The notes: generated from the sequence alone by a model not told the origin. A stretch of DNA of 64,000 nt from Anaerolineae bacterium (GCA_023382675.1 JAHDWN010000001.1:226345-290344), one strand, 5' to 3'; positions 42,884 through 52,320 are shown, numbered from the stretch's first letter. A program made the numbers and translations.

Positions 42884-44861
42884 CAATGTCATCCTTGCCG
42901 CGCTGGCTGTCGTCCTGAACATCAGCCGCCTGAGGCGATCCACCCGAATGGAAGCGCTCGCGAACTTTTCTTTCCTGGGCTTCCTTGGCGCGCTGTTCGG
43001 TTTTCGCGTCTCTTTCGCCGCCGCGCCGCTGTTTCGACCGTTCCTTTCTGGGCGGCATTACGTCTTGCGATGACTCTTTCTTGCGCGCGGTGGCTTCCAA
43101 CCATTCAGGATTGATTGGACGGACTTCGTCACCGGTTGCCTGCGCATACCATGTGGGCATCTGCCCGGCTCGATCAGCCGCTGTGAGGGCAAGCGGCAAC
43201 GGTCGCCCACGAGCATCAAAAATAATACCTGCCGTGCCGCCGATTACTTCCCGACGGATCTTGCGTTTTCCGCCAATCGTGATCCCGCGACCGACCACAC
43301 GCACATCGATCAACGCTCGTACACCCAGGCTCAGTGGATACATCCAGAGAGTCCCACCCATGACCTCCTGTCTCACCACCTCTCCGTCAGGCAGTGTAAT
43401 GCGCACCCGGAGCGCGGATTTCCCTGGCCGCGGTTGGCCACTGACACTGAAGCACGTGCCGAGCGCGATGATGCCACCCGCTTCCAAAAGCTGCACGAAC
43501 GCCGCCTGCTGCACGCGCGCCAACGCCCCTAACGCAGGGATAAGCGCATTTCCATCCAATAGCAATTCGCTCATACCCTGTGGTTGCAGAGCATCGAGCA
43601 GCAACATGGCGGATAGCCCCGGACGCCCGGTATTGGCGAAGACCGCGCCGGCACCGATGATCACCCGGAAAGGCGGCAGCGAAGCATCTGGATTGGCGTT
43701 TGCCTCGTCCGTCCACAATGGCCGAGCCGTCTGCACCAGCATTTCTGCGCCAGCGCGCATCAACGCATGTTCCAGATACAACTCGCGCAGATTCTCTGGC
43801 ACAGTGCCTGGGCGAAGCGACTTGTTCAAACTAAAAGCGAGAAGCTCATTGTCATCTATGACAAACGGCAACCAGCGCTGCACTCGCGCAAAACCGCTGG
43901 CTTCAATCAGCGAGCCAGCGCTGTGTCCCAGACCAATATCGTTGCGAATGGTGGTTGTGCTGCGATCCCCGATCGCGGCGGAGAGTGTACTGACGGCACT
44001 CCCCACGTCGAGAGCGAGTGCGCTTCCCTGCACGCGCGCCAGATAGCGCGTGATCAGCCCATAACTTTGCGCCGTCGGCAAAACACCGAGCGCACTGCTG
44101 GCGGCAACTCTGTCAAAACCCGCGCCGCGTTGTTCCGCTACGCTGTCGTACGCGCTGGCAAGTTGTGCCGATGCCTGAGCAGGCTGTTCGCGTTCCGATG
44201 TCGGGCGAACGTTGTCGGCGGTCAAAACAATGGCGTATGGGCCAAAAAGCTCGCGGAGTTGCGGTTCAACATCAGAATTCCCGGCAAAAAGCACAAGACG
44301 GCGACGGTCATCGCCCATCAAGCGCATCGCCAGCGCTGCCCGGCTGGCCATCTGCAAAAGCGTCGATTGTGCGCCAGCTTCAGTGCCGCCAACCAGGAAA
44401 AACAGATCAGGGCGACTAAGGATGATGGCGTTGATCTGCGCCGATTCATCGCGATCATCTTCCAGCGTGAGCGTCTCTACCACCTGGACATACGTCCCGG
44501 CGACCGCTCGCAGCGCACTGGCTACGCTCATATCGCGGGTCAGGCCAATCATGACCGTGCGCATAGGCCGCCCGATACTGGTTGTCACCAGAAACGAGTC
44601 GACTCCAGAGCGATCCGGCAGTTCAGGGCTGAGCACCGTTTGATCTGGATGAAGCAACTGCCGCCCGGTGCCGTGGCTAATCTGGTGCAGCGCTCGCACC
44701 ATCCCGACATTCACGTCGCCGTGGGGAAATCCCGCCGTTGTCATCACCTCGCCATAGCCAACAGGACGGTAGGTTCCATCGACAAGATCGATCAAGACTG
44801 CGCGCGTATGCACATTGCCAAAGTCCACTGCCAGGATCGAGCCGGCGCGATTTTCCGCCAT
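42858..44861 (-). CDS. Actin-fold (ASKHA) ATPase-like protein, glutamate mutase L-like
   Basis: Protein of 667 residues resembling the MutL/GlmL-like group, which is related to sugar kinase/Hsp70/actin ATPases and unrelated to mismatch-repair MutL. Visible motifs are phosphate-1 ILAVDFGNVHTRAVLID (9-25), phosphate-2 ALALDVGSAVSTLSAA (281-296) and adenosine RVIIGAGAVFANTG (399-412). A C-terminal tail from about 590 is extremely charged (RKERSKQRRGGERDAK). GlmL helps coenzyme-B12 mutases, but no mutase is in this window, so a different role with the adjacent membrane proteins is likelier. GGAGG 8 bases upstream fixes the ATG at 44861. Confidence 0.82.
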   Translation of the reverse strand: MAENRAGSILAVDFGNVHTRAVLIDLVDGTYRPVGYGEVMTTAGFPHGDVNVGMVRALHQISHGTGRQLLHPDQTVLSPELPDRSGVDSFLVTTSIGRPMRTVMIGLTRDMSVASALRAVAGTYVQVVETLTLEDDRDESAQINAIILSRPDLFFLVGGTEAGAQSTLLQMASRAALAMRLMGDDRRRLVLFAGNSDVEPQLRELFGPYAIVLTADNVRPTSEREQPAQASAQLASAYDSVAEQRGAGFDRVAASSALGVLPTAQSYGLITRYLARVQGSALALDVGSAVSTLSAAIGDRSTTTIRNDIGLGHSAGSLIEASGFARVQRWLPFVIDDNELLAFSLNKSLRPGTVPENLRELYLEHALMRAGAEMLVQTARPLWTDEANANPDASLPPFRVIIGAGAVFANTGRPGLSAMLLLDALQPQGMSELLLDGNALIPALGALARVQQAAFVQLLEAGGIIALGTCFSVSGQPRPGKSALRVRITLPDGEVVRQEVMGGTLWMYPLSLGVRALIDVRVVGRGITIGGKRKIRREVIGGTAGIIFDARGRPLPLALTAADRAGQMPTWYAQATGDEVRPINPEWLEATARKKESSQDVMPPRKERSKQRRGGERDAKTEQRAKEAQERKVRERFHSGGSPQAADVQDDSQRGKDDIDELRNLFS

Positions 44862-44865
44862 GCAC

Positions 44866-45519
44866 TTAACCTCCGGTGATGCGCGCAATGACAGCCGCAA
44901 CGCGCTCACTGAAAATGGTCAGGCTGCTCAAGAGCGCACCCGCATAGAGCGCGCTCAACGTAACCACGATGAAGCCTTTGCCCACCACACTGATCACCTG
45001 AACCAGAAGCCCTCTGCGTCCTGTCGGCGCCAACTGACCTGGAATGCGCCGGGCGACATACATGAAATAGATCAAGGTGGCAATCACACCAATCAACACG
45101 ATCACGGCTGACAGCCTATCATCGGTGATGCTATCTGCCGTAACATTTGCCAGCGGAATCAGCGTACCGCTCACGACGCCGACCATAGCGACCGCCGTGC
45201 CGACACCAATAATGAAGGCCAGCGCCAGGTTGCCCAAACGCCCAAAACGGGGCGAAATCTTGAGCAGGAGCAGCGCGCCGAGAATGACCGGCGTTAGGCC
45301 AAAGGCGCGTTCCGCGACCCCAAGATTCGGCGCTAAAACCGTCGTCCTCAGCCACGGCAAGATCGCACTCTGAAGCGCGACGATAAAGACGAAACCAGCA
45401 GCGACCCCCGCAAAAATGTAGATCGCCAACCGATATAGAAAATTATCACCCAGTAGATAGCTGAAGATCATAAGGGTGAAGACGACCCCGGCCCACAGCC
45501 CGATTTGATCAAGACTCAC
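44866..45519 (-). CDS. Multi-helix membrane protein of the seven-gene cluster
   Basis: Protein of 217 residues with about six hydrophobic segments, beginning near residue 5 (IGLWAGVVFTLMIFSYLL) and ending near 205. The GTG start at 45519 overlaps the stop of the giant acidic protein as GTGA, with AGGAGG about 9 bases upstream. A longer frame reaches into the preceding gene but is not favoured. Its stop is 4 bases from the ATPase-like start. I do not recognise a family; location inside the tightly packed cluster implies it is a subunit of the same complex. Confidence 0.75.
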   Translation of the reverse strand: MSLDQIGLWAGVVFTLMIFSYLLGDNFLYRLAIYIFAGVAAGFVFIVALQSAILPWLRTTVLAPNLGVAERAFGLTPVILGALLLLKISPRFGRLGNLALAFIIGVGTAVAMVGVVSGTLIPLANVTADSITDDRLSAVIVLIGVIATLIYFMYVARRIPGQLAPTGRRGLLVQVISVVGKGFIVVTLSALYAGALLSSLTIFSERVAAVIARITGG

Positions 45520-48500
45520 GAGCTCTTCCTCCTCAGGAAGACGGCGCGCAAAATTCCCGTCAATGCGCCAAAACTCACCACTAGGAAAGCTCCCACGAGG
45601 CCAGTATTCATGGCATACCACTGTAGTGCTTGCGCATCAGGCTCACCTTCGCGATTTGCCAGCGTGCTATCTTCAGTCTGCGTGGCTGGTTCTTGTAGAA
45701 ATGTGCGTTTGCCGTTGGTCGATTCGTCTGGCACCGGTGTCTCTTCGACAATGACGATCAAACCTGAGGACACCCAGCCTTCAGTGCCATCTTCGAGACG
45801 GATATTCACCCAGTCTCCAGTATCGTTGTAACCCAGTACCAAGACCTGCGTGTTTCGCGCAATTCCGGTCACACGGCGGAAATCGGTACCAGGGCCAGCG
45901 CGCAAATTCGCCCCATCCGCCGAGATCACAATTGCACTCAGGAGCGGCTGTCCCGCTGGCTCAGATGTCGGAGCAGCGCCAGGCGTCTGCTGATTCTCTG
46001 GGGTAAGCGCCGCAGACGGTTCCGGTGTTCCAGTAACTTCTCCCTGTGAGTCCGGTTGTTCGACCGCCGGCGCAACAATGGTGGGGCGTATTGGCCGCGC
46101 ACCACGCCTGACAGCATCGACAGCTCCTAACAGGTTGCCATAGGTATAGGCATCTTCATAGCCCACCAACAGCCCCCGCACGACACTTTCATTACGTGCA
46201 TAGGGTTCCGCCAGTGGCGCAGCGGCATAACTGACGCCCACGACCAGCGGGCGAGATGCTAGCGGCGCGATCTGCTCTGCATAGGCCCGCACATCTTCAG
46301 CCCGATCTGTCACCATGACGATCAAGGCCAGATTCGATAGTGATTCCAGATTCAAATTTTCGGTCTGACCGTTGATGTCATAGGTCAATAGTCCGGAAGT
46401 GGCTTCGCTGAATGCGCGCAGACCGACAGCGCCGCCAGGCAGGAACCGCGCGGCATAGTATTCAATATTGGGTTCTATTGGCGTGCGCTGATTGATCCGC
46501 TGGAGAAAAGCCCGGTCAGCATTCACCCCATCAACAAAATGCTCCGCCCGCAGGACACCAAAGGTATTTTCACTCACAAATATTGGTCTGGCACCGCGAA
46601 GCAGCACATGTCTGACCAGTGCATCCGCCAGCGGATCGAGTTCGCCAGCAGACGCAGCGCCATACTCCAACCCAATCATCACCAGATCGTATTCTTGAAG
46701 CTTGTCAATCTGATCGAATGCCTGGCGTTCCTGGCTGCCAAAAGCGAACTGCGTCGGCGGAAGGGCGCCGATGCGCAACTCTCTTACGAAGAACGGCGCT
46801 ATGATGCCTGCTGCCAGCAGCAGTGACAGAAGCAGCCGGTCGATGCGATAGGTGCGTTTGCGTCTAACGCGGCGTTTTCTCCGGGCTTCTGCCATTGTGG
46901 CGGCACGTTCGCCGGCCGCGCCGTCTTCATCCTGAAGGCTTATGCCTTCATAAGTTAGGTCGATGGCCGATAATCGGTTCGTACCCTGCATCTGAATCGG
47001 CTCATCGCTGCTGCCGACCAGTTCACCCAACAGAGCGACCTGTGCTCGCTGCTGATCGCTGAGGTTTACGCCGCCAAAGAACTCACCCGGGTCTATCGTC
47101 ACTGGCACAGGGACCAATGCATCATCCACACCAGGCAATACCTTCGAGACGTTATCCTCCTCACCCTGAGGCGCAATCTGCACTGCGCGCATCTCGTCTG
47201 TGCTGCGCTTGCGCAGCTTTTGCAGGCGCTCCGAAAGCTCTGTTTCAGGCCGATCTTTCATCTGACGGGCCAGCGCCGCTGCCGAAACCGCCCCTACCGA
47301 AGCCTGCAATTCACCGAGTATGTCTGACTGTTCAAGACCCGGTGGTTCCGGCAGAGTCTCATCTGTAGACGTATCCGGCAGCGCCTGATCGAACATGGCT
47401 TCGAGATCGAACTCGTCAATACCCGATCTTAAGCCGGAGAATTCGTTGCTTCGCGACAGGACCGCCTCCGGTGCGTCCAAACCGGCGAGAAAGCTGTCCA
47501 GATCGCCGACCGGGGTTTCGTCGCCGAAAAGCGCGGCAGCCGCCTCGCTCGCCGTTTCGTCTGTAGCGGACGGCAGCGCAGAAGCATCAATCTCTTGCAG
47601 CCAGCCCGGCACTTGTTCGGCGGCACTATCTTCAGCGGTCATCTCGAAATCGAGATCACCGTGCTCAAGCGGCGCAGGCGCAAAGTCATCAATGGGCGTT
47701 TCGAATGACCAATCATCCTGGCTCTCGGTATCCGATGGGAGGCTGTCAGCATCGAATGTGAAAGCAGCAACTGCCGGCAGATCTTCCTGCGGCAATTCCT
47801 CCGTCATCTCCGGTGCCTCCCACAGTGAGGGGTTGTCTTCGCCGGAAATGTCTGTGGTTTCACTCATTTCCGGCTGACCAAAACCCTCAAGGAAATCCAG
47901 ATTGGGTCCGGTCGTATCCTCTGGCGGCGATTGCGCCTCATCTGGCGGAGGCGATTCTCCAGGGAGAGGCGCATCTCCTAATCCCATCGCCGCAAAGAAA
48001 TCATCGTTATCGGCAAAATCCATTGATGCGTCAACTGGCGCGCCTTGTCCGGAAGCATCGCCCAGATGCTCATCCTCAAACGCTGCAAAGAGCGCTTCGA
48101 GATCAGCTTCTTCGGCCTCATCACTTTGCGCCTGCCCCTGAGGGTCTCCCTGCCCGAAAAGCATCGCCGTCGATGGCGGAAGATCGGCTTGATCTTCGAG
48201 AGAGGCGTCAAGACTGGCGAAAAGTTCATCCAGATCCTCATCGGCACCCGCATTGAGGCCATCATCAGGCAACGACTCAGACCCGTCTTCCGGCGGCTCA
48301 TTCATTCCGCCGAAGACCGCGTCGAAATCATCGTTTTGTGGCATAAGTTGCTCCGGTTGTGCTGTTTGTTGTTCCCGCACATTATGTACGGACGACCCGG
48401 TTCCAACGACAGATGGAGACTGGGCTTGGTCTTCGGAAATATCCTCAATCAAGCCTGTTGATGTATTCTCTTCATCGACTTCAGATTCGCCAAACAAAAG

Positions 48501-50621
48501 ATCCAATTCATTAGTTTGCACTAGATACCGAGGTGTGCTGATTACCTGGGCAACATCCAGGGGTTCTTCCTCCAAATCGGCAACGAGCGCATCAAACGCC
48601 GCCTCAGGATCGTCACCTGCCGCGCCAGGAGCGGCCAGGTTGTCCAGAAGAGAACCAAGATCATCCATCTGGGCAGATGTGGACGGCGACCTCGAAGGCT
48701 CAACGCCTACCCCGGAAAAGTCATTCGGAACCGCGTGCGTGTGATCGATTTCTGACGGCGCGCTGTCATGAAACGCCGCATTTCCGCTCTCGTCTTCATC
48801 CGGCAAAAGATCATCGAAAGAGACGTGCTGCAGCCAGGCGAGATCATCATCTGCCCTGGCCGATTCGGACTGATCTTTCAAGGTTGCACCGCTCGCCAAC
48901 CGTTCGAGAATTAAGTATTCGTCGTCGAGCCTGGTTGCAGCGTCCGTATTCGTGTCGGGGAACTCGGTTTCGGTGGATGCCAGTGTCTCTTTAGAAGCTA
49001 GCGCTTCCTCACCGAACGACAATGGATCGATTTCGTCGGTGACGAGGCTGGCTAACTGCTCACGCGGGTCAGTCTCTTGGGGCGGGGACGTAATCTGTTC
49101 GTCAAATAAATCAGCATTGGCAGACGGCAACGGATCCAGGTCGAGGATGACAGTGGCACCTGCCGTAGTGCCTGCCTTACGTGTGGGATCGACAGCGTTG
49201 TCCTGCCTATCGAAGTAAGTGTCTTCAATCGGAGATGTGTCAAATTCCTCATCACCGGAATCGCTGTCCGGCGATACACCTCTCGCGAAGTTCCCGGTAT
49301 TTGATGCAGTAGGCAGAGCATCCGTGTCCAACGGCCCTAATTCTGACAGCCAATCGGGCGCTGCTGATTTCGAATCGTCAGCAAAAAAGAAGTCCTGCCC
49401 TGCCTCGCCACGATCTCCCGACTCATCGGAACTCGCTTGTTTCTCCCCAGATGTGTCTTCGGGGTGGCTCGTGACCGACTTCACCATAGAGTTGATCTCA
49501 TTGAGCCAGCTCAAGCTGTCGGCATCAAGCGCGATCTCAGCAGTGCCTCCGGCGTTTGGCGATGTTGTATCAGGGCTGGTTCTCCCCGTATCCGCATTGG
49601 CAAAGGCGTTCAAATCCGGCTCATCGAAATCCGACTCGCGAGCCAAATCAGCAGGCAATTCTTGATTGAGAGAGGCTGTGTCTACTGGTGGAGGCGCACC
49701 GGCCAACTCTGCTGGGACGGACACTTCCATGGAGTCTTGCCGATGATCGGAGAGCGCCGCACCTGGAACAGCATCGTTCGCCGCTGCGGAATCTTCACCA
49801 AGCGACGCATAAGCAGCATAAAAGTCATCATCGGGAAGTGCTTGAGGGAATGGTTCCGCTGCCGGTTCCCAATCTGACACGAAGCCTTGATCAGCCTCAA
49901 AACTCTGTCCGGCAGCCTCATTCATGGACGTTTCTGGTTGCTGCCAGTTGAATTCATTCAGAAATGTATCCGTCGCATCACCCGCTGCTGGCGCGTCTTC
50001 GGCAGAACCACCAAACAAATCGGGCATCATCGCAGCGACATCATTTAGATCAGGTGGCAGTTCCCAGGCTTCGCTGTCGGGCGGTGTCTCATCAACCGCC
50101 GGTTGATCCACTGTGCCTTGCGCCAGGAACCAGTCTGGTGCCTGGCTTTCGTCTAGTTCTTCTAACCCAAGAAACCAGTTCGGGAGTTCACCTGTTGCAG
50201 CGGGCGCAGCAGCCGCCTCTTCCAGGAAAGGCGAAGTGGCTGCCGTATCTTCTGATAAGAGATCGGGCACTTCCTCATCGACACTGCGTTCGCGATTGGC
50301 TTCCTGCTGGATTTGCAGCCACTCATCGTAGGAAAGCTCGCTCTGCACGGTATCCGGCAGCGCATCCGCAGAATCGAAGAAGTCCGGCGAAAGTTCTTTA
50401 GTTGCACGGAGAAGCGCTTCAGAAATCGGCGCTTCTTCATCCTCTGGTTCTTCATCCGCCAGCCATGGGGGCAGAGTCACCCCCGATGATGGCGGTTGGG
50501 CATGATCAATCCCCTCGGCAGGTTCAACGCGATCCGTTTCCCGCCGAGTATCGACATCATCGTCAGGTTCGTCCGCCCCTTTCAACCATGGGGGCAGAAA
50601 ATTGTCTGACTCACCACCCAT
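45516..50621 (-). CDS. 1701-residue acidic modular protein with extracytoplasmic domain and SH3b
   Basis: Very long membrane protein. Residues 1-1240 are acidic and predicted disordered (rich in Asp, Glu, Ser, Pro, Ala), studded with short linear motifs: W-L/F motifs (LPPWL at 9 and 50, APDWFLAQ 161, DSLSWLNEI 368, APDWLSELG 421, LAWLQHV 594, VPGWLQEID 1004) and acidic-L-x-x-L/M-F motifs (DELFASLD 798, DLEALFAAFE 840, DLEAMFDQA 1072). A basic stretch and one helix (about 1246-1280) lead to an external alpha/beta-like domain (about 1285-1540: YDLVMIGLEYGAASAGELDP, RGARPIFVSENTFGVLRA). A Pro/Thr linker, an SH3b domain (DGANLRAGPGTDFRRVTG) and a C-terminal helix near 1675-1695 follow. Function unknown; cluster position suggests the scaffold of the complex. 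Confidence 0.78.
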   Translation of the reverse strand: MGGESDNFLPPWLKGADEPDDDVDTRRETDRVEPAEGIDHAQPPSSGVTLPPWLADEEPEDEEAPISEALLRATKELSPDFFDSADALPDTVQSELSYDEWLQIQQEANRERSVDEEVPDLLSEDTAATSPFLEEAAAAPAATGELPNWFLGLEELDESQAPDWFLAQGTVDQPAVDETPPDSEAWELPPDLNDVAAMMPDLFGGSAEDAPAAGDATDTFLNEFNWQQPETSMNEAAGQSFEADQGFVSDWEPAAEPFPQALPDDDFYAAYASLGEDSAAANDAVPGAALSDHRQDSMEVSVPAELAGAPPPVDTASLNQELPADLARESDFDEPDLNAFANADTGRTSPDTTSPNAGGTAEIALDADSLSWLNEINSMVKSVTSHPEDTSGEKQASSDESGDRGEAGQDFFFADDSKSAAPDWLSELGPLDTDALPTASNTGNFARGVSPDSDSGDEEFDTSPIEDTYFDRQDNAVDPTRKAGTTAGATVILDLDPLPSANADLFDEQITSPPQETDPREQLASLVTDEIDPLSFGEEALASKETLASTETEFPDTNTDAATRLDDEYLILERLASGATLKDQSESARADDDLAWLQHVSFDDLLPDEDESGNAAFHDSAPSEIDHTHAVPNDFSGVGVEPSRSPSTSAQMDDLGSLLDNLAAPGAAGDDPEAAFDALVADLEEEPLDVAQVISTPRYLVQTNELDLLFGESEVDEENTSTGLIEDISEDQAQSPSVVGTGSSVHNVREQQTAQPEQLMPQNDDFDAVFGGMNEPPEDGSESLPDDGLNAGADEDLDELFASLDASLEDQADLPPSTAMLFGQGDPQGQAQSDEAEEADLEALFAAFEDEHLGDASGQGAPVDASMDFADNDDFFAAMGLGDAPLPGESPPPDEAQSPPEDTTGPNLDFLEGFGQPEMSETTDISGEDNPSLWEAPEMTEELPQEDLPAVAAFTFDADSLPSDTESQDDWSFETPIDDFAPAPLEHGDLDFEMTAEDSAAEQVPGWLQEIDASALPSATDETASEAAAALFGDETPVGDLDSFLAGLDAPEAVLSRSNEFSGLRSGIDEFDLEAMFDQALPDTSTDETLPEPPGLEQSDILGELQASVGAVSAAALARQMKDRPETELSERLQKLRKRSTDEMRAVQIAPQGEEDNVSKVLPGVDDALVPVPVTIDPGEFFGGVNLSDQQRAQVALLGELVGSSDEPIQMQGTNRLSAIDLTYEGISLQDEDGAAGERAATMAEARRKRRVRRKRTYRIDRLLLSLLLAAGIIAPFFVRELRIGALPPTQFAFGSQERQAFDQIDKLQEYDLVMIGLEYGAASAGELDPLADALVRHVLLRGARPIFVSENTFGVLRAEHFVDGVNADRAFLQRINQRTPIEPNIEYYAARFLPGGAVGLRAFSEATSGLLTYDINGQTENLNLESLSNLALIVMVTDRAEDVRAYAEQIAPLASRPLVVGVSYAAAPLAEPYARNESVVRGLLVGYEDAYTYGNLLGAVDAVRRGARPIRPTIVAPAVEQPDSQGEVTGTPEPSAALTPENQQTPGAAPTSEPAGQPLLSAIVISADGANLRAGPGTDFRRVTGIARNTQVLVLGYNDTGDWVNIRLEDGTEGWVSSGLIVIVEETPVPDESTNGKRTFLQEPATQTEDSTLANREGEPDAQALQWYAMNTGLVGAFLVVSFGALTGILRAVFLRRKSS

Positions 50622-50624
50622 AGC

Positions 50625-51227
50625 CTACTCGCGATACGAACGATCTTGTCCTACCAGAACGCGCACACCAGTGACAATCGTTGCCAGCGCAATGCCGAAC
50701 AGGATTCCACGTGCGCCGGCACTGACAGGTACCGACAAAACCCAATCTCGAATCTGCCTGGCCGGCGCAAATTGCTCCAAGGGGAGCGCGCCAACCAACA
50801 AAATCAGCAGCACGATGACAAACAACAGGCCTGCCCAGGTAAACCGTTTGTGCAGCAGGCGATAAGCGCCATAGACAAGCGCAAAAAAGAGCAGTCCCGC
50901 TAAAGCGGATTCAACCGGCACTTGCACAGAATTAAGCAAAAGATTGGTGGCGTCCGTCTGTCCAGCCAGCCAGAAGCCAACTGTCGCAAAGGCACTTATC
51001 AAGAGCACCAGGCTGTAAACCCAACCGCGTCTTAGACGGAGAATGCGCCCGACATGCACAATGATCAGGTTGATGACACCCGCTGCGATCATCAGGGCCA
51101 GCGTAGCAGCCGCCAGGCGCAAGAACGCCGCAGCCAGCGCGCCATCGCCAATGGTGAGGTCATAGATGGTGACCAGCCCAACGCCAATCGTGATGACCGA
51201 CGCAAGGATCGCCAGCAGACGCCGCAT
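50625..51227 (-). CDS. Six-helix membrane protein of the seven-gene cluster
   Basis: Protein of 200 residues that is mostly membrane-embedded. Hydrophobic segments lie near residues 4-24, 30-60, 68-90, 105-123, 130-148 and 173-192. It ends VRVLVGQDRSYRE. The start codon shares one base with the stop of the DUF6754-like gene (TGATG), indicating coupled translation, and the giant gene starts 3 bases after its stop. No motif points to a transport substrate. Family not recognised. Confidence 0.75.
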   Translation of the reverse strand: MRRLLAILASVITIGVGLVTIYDLTIGDGALAAAFLRLAAATLALMIAAGVINLIIVHVGRILRLRRGWVYSLVLLISAFATVGFWLAGQTDATNLLLNSVQVPVESALAGLLFFALVYGAYRLLHKRFTWAGLLFVIVLLILLVGALPLEQFAPARQIRDWVLSVPVSAGARGILFGIALATIVTGVRVLVGQDRSYRE

Positions 51228-52018
51228 CAGCCGCCTCCCCGCAACAGGGCGCTTAGATAAACGCCACCGGTAAGCCGATCCGCAACCATCAGCAAAAGCC
51301 CTGCGATCAACAGGACACGCAGCATGTCCAGCGCGACCACACCGCCGACCTGTGCTGCGCTGCCACCCAGATATGCGCCACCGGCAAACATTTCCTCGCC
51401 GATAAGTTCTTCATCAGACAGAGCATAAGCGACAGCTTGGCCTTCAAGTTGATCGCTGGCAGCAATTGCGCCCTGCCCGCGCCGGTGGGCCGCATCCATG
51501 ATCAAGGCGAGTTCAGGCCCGAAGCTGCCCATGAAGATATTTGCGCTCACTTTTTCGTCGCTGATTGCGGCCGTCAAAGCCGCTGCGAATGCGAGCGAAC
51601 GCGGGCCATCGGGATACCACTGAACGGCCGTATTTCTGAACTGATCCGTGCGCCCACGCAAACGATAAGCGCGCCGCAATACGTCATAGGCTAGAGGGAG
51701 CGCAGATACCTCGCTCATCGTGAGCAGGGGTGTTTGGGCGCCAACAGCAGCGCGTGTCGCTAGCAGAGTGAAGACTTCGGCAGCGGCGACCATCAAGGGC
51801 GTGGTAGTGCCCGACGGGATGACACTGCCAAATGAAAAATGGAGGGTGCGATCTGCTTCGAGGGATTCACTCACCAGCAGCGGCATCGCTGCGTAGGCAG
51901 GATGATGGCGGAGCACAATGCTCTGGCGACGAATACGAGCGACTGCGGTCGCGAGCAAGCTTACAACCAATGTCACCAGTAGAATGATGATGGTGAGAAT
52001 TCCGGCATCAACTTGCAA
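51227..52018 (-). CDS. DUF6754-like membrane protein
   Basis: Protein of 263 residues. It has an N-terminal helix (LTIIILLVTLVVSLLATAVA), a soluble alpha/beta domain with LHFSFGSVIPSGTTTPLMVA, SALPLAYDVLRRAYRLRG, ANIFMGSFGPELALIMDAA and LIGEEMFAGGAYLGGSAAQV, then a C-terminal helix. This order and wording recall the DUF6754 proteins of Chloroflexota and related phyla, an assignment from memory and not a search. Start is TTG at 52018 with GGAGG 7 bases upstream. It shares one base with the next gene. The function of the family is not known to me. Confidence 0.75.
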   Translation of the reverse strand: MQVDAGILTIIILLVTLVVSLLATAVARIRRQSIVLRHHPAYAAMPLLVSESLEADRTLHFSFGSVIPSGTTTPLMVAAAEVFTLLATRAAVGAQTPLLTMSEVSALPLAYDVLRRAYRLRGRTDQFRNTAVQWYPDGPRSLAFAAALTAAISDEKVSANIFMGSFGPELALIMDAAHRRGQGAIAASDQLEGQAVAYALSDEELIGEEMFAGGAYLGGSAAQVGGVVALDMLRVLLIAGLLLMVADRLTGGVYLSALLRGGG

Positions 52019-52050
52019 GAGATCGCCTCCATCATTTGCGGTTTGCGCGC

Positions 52051-52305
52051 TCAGTCGGACGTTTCATCACGAAGATAGTGCCTTATTCTGGCAATGCCTT
52101 CAGGCGTCTCCAACGCACGCGCCAACGTTTCCAAACGTTCAAGACTTACCCACCCACCAACGAGGGGTTGAGCCACGCGAATGATTTGTGCGCCCAGTGG
52201 AGCCAATGGTTCAAAGGCATCAAGCCCGGTGAGAATCCATCCACCCCACTCACGCTGTTTCCAGGAACGCAACCACGACAGATCATCACGATAGTCATCT
52301 GGCAT
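52051..52305 (-). CDS. Small protein opening the seven-gene cluster
   Basis: Protein of 84 residues: MPDDYRDDLSWLRSWKQRE, a weakly hydrophobic amphipathic middle (GWILTGLDAFEPLAPLGAQI) and a charged end. It contains a W-L motif (DLSWLRSW) like those repeated in the giant protein. It could be a peripheral membrane or assembly subunit. An extended -10 element lies so close to its ATG that translation may begin at the 5' end of the mRNA. The DUF6754-like gene follows 32 bases later. Family not recognised. Confidence 0.6.
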   Translation of the reverse strand: MPDDYRDDLSWLRSWKQREWGGWILTGLDAFEPLAPLGAQIIRVAQPLVGGWVSLERLETLARALETPEGIARIRHYLRDETSD

Positions 52306-52311
52306 AAGCCC

Positions 52312-52320
52312 AGTATAACA
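52312..52320 (-). promoter_or_regulatory. Extended -10 promoter of the seven-gene cluster, likely leaderless
   Basis: Minus strand TG-T-TATACT (52320 to 52312) ends 6 bases before the ATG at 52305. With normal spacing, transcription would start at or next to the A of the ATG. No -35 is needed for an extended -10. No Shine-Dalgarno can fit between, consistent with leaderless translation. Confidence 0.55.

Noticed and set aside
43767-44879. Plus-strand frame of about 370 codons opposite the ASKHA gene
   Set aside because: The minus-strand gene has ASKHA motifs, a GGAGG site and coupled neighbours; the plus frame has none.
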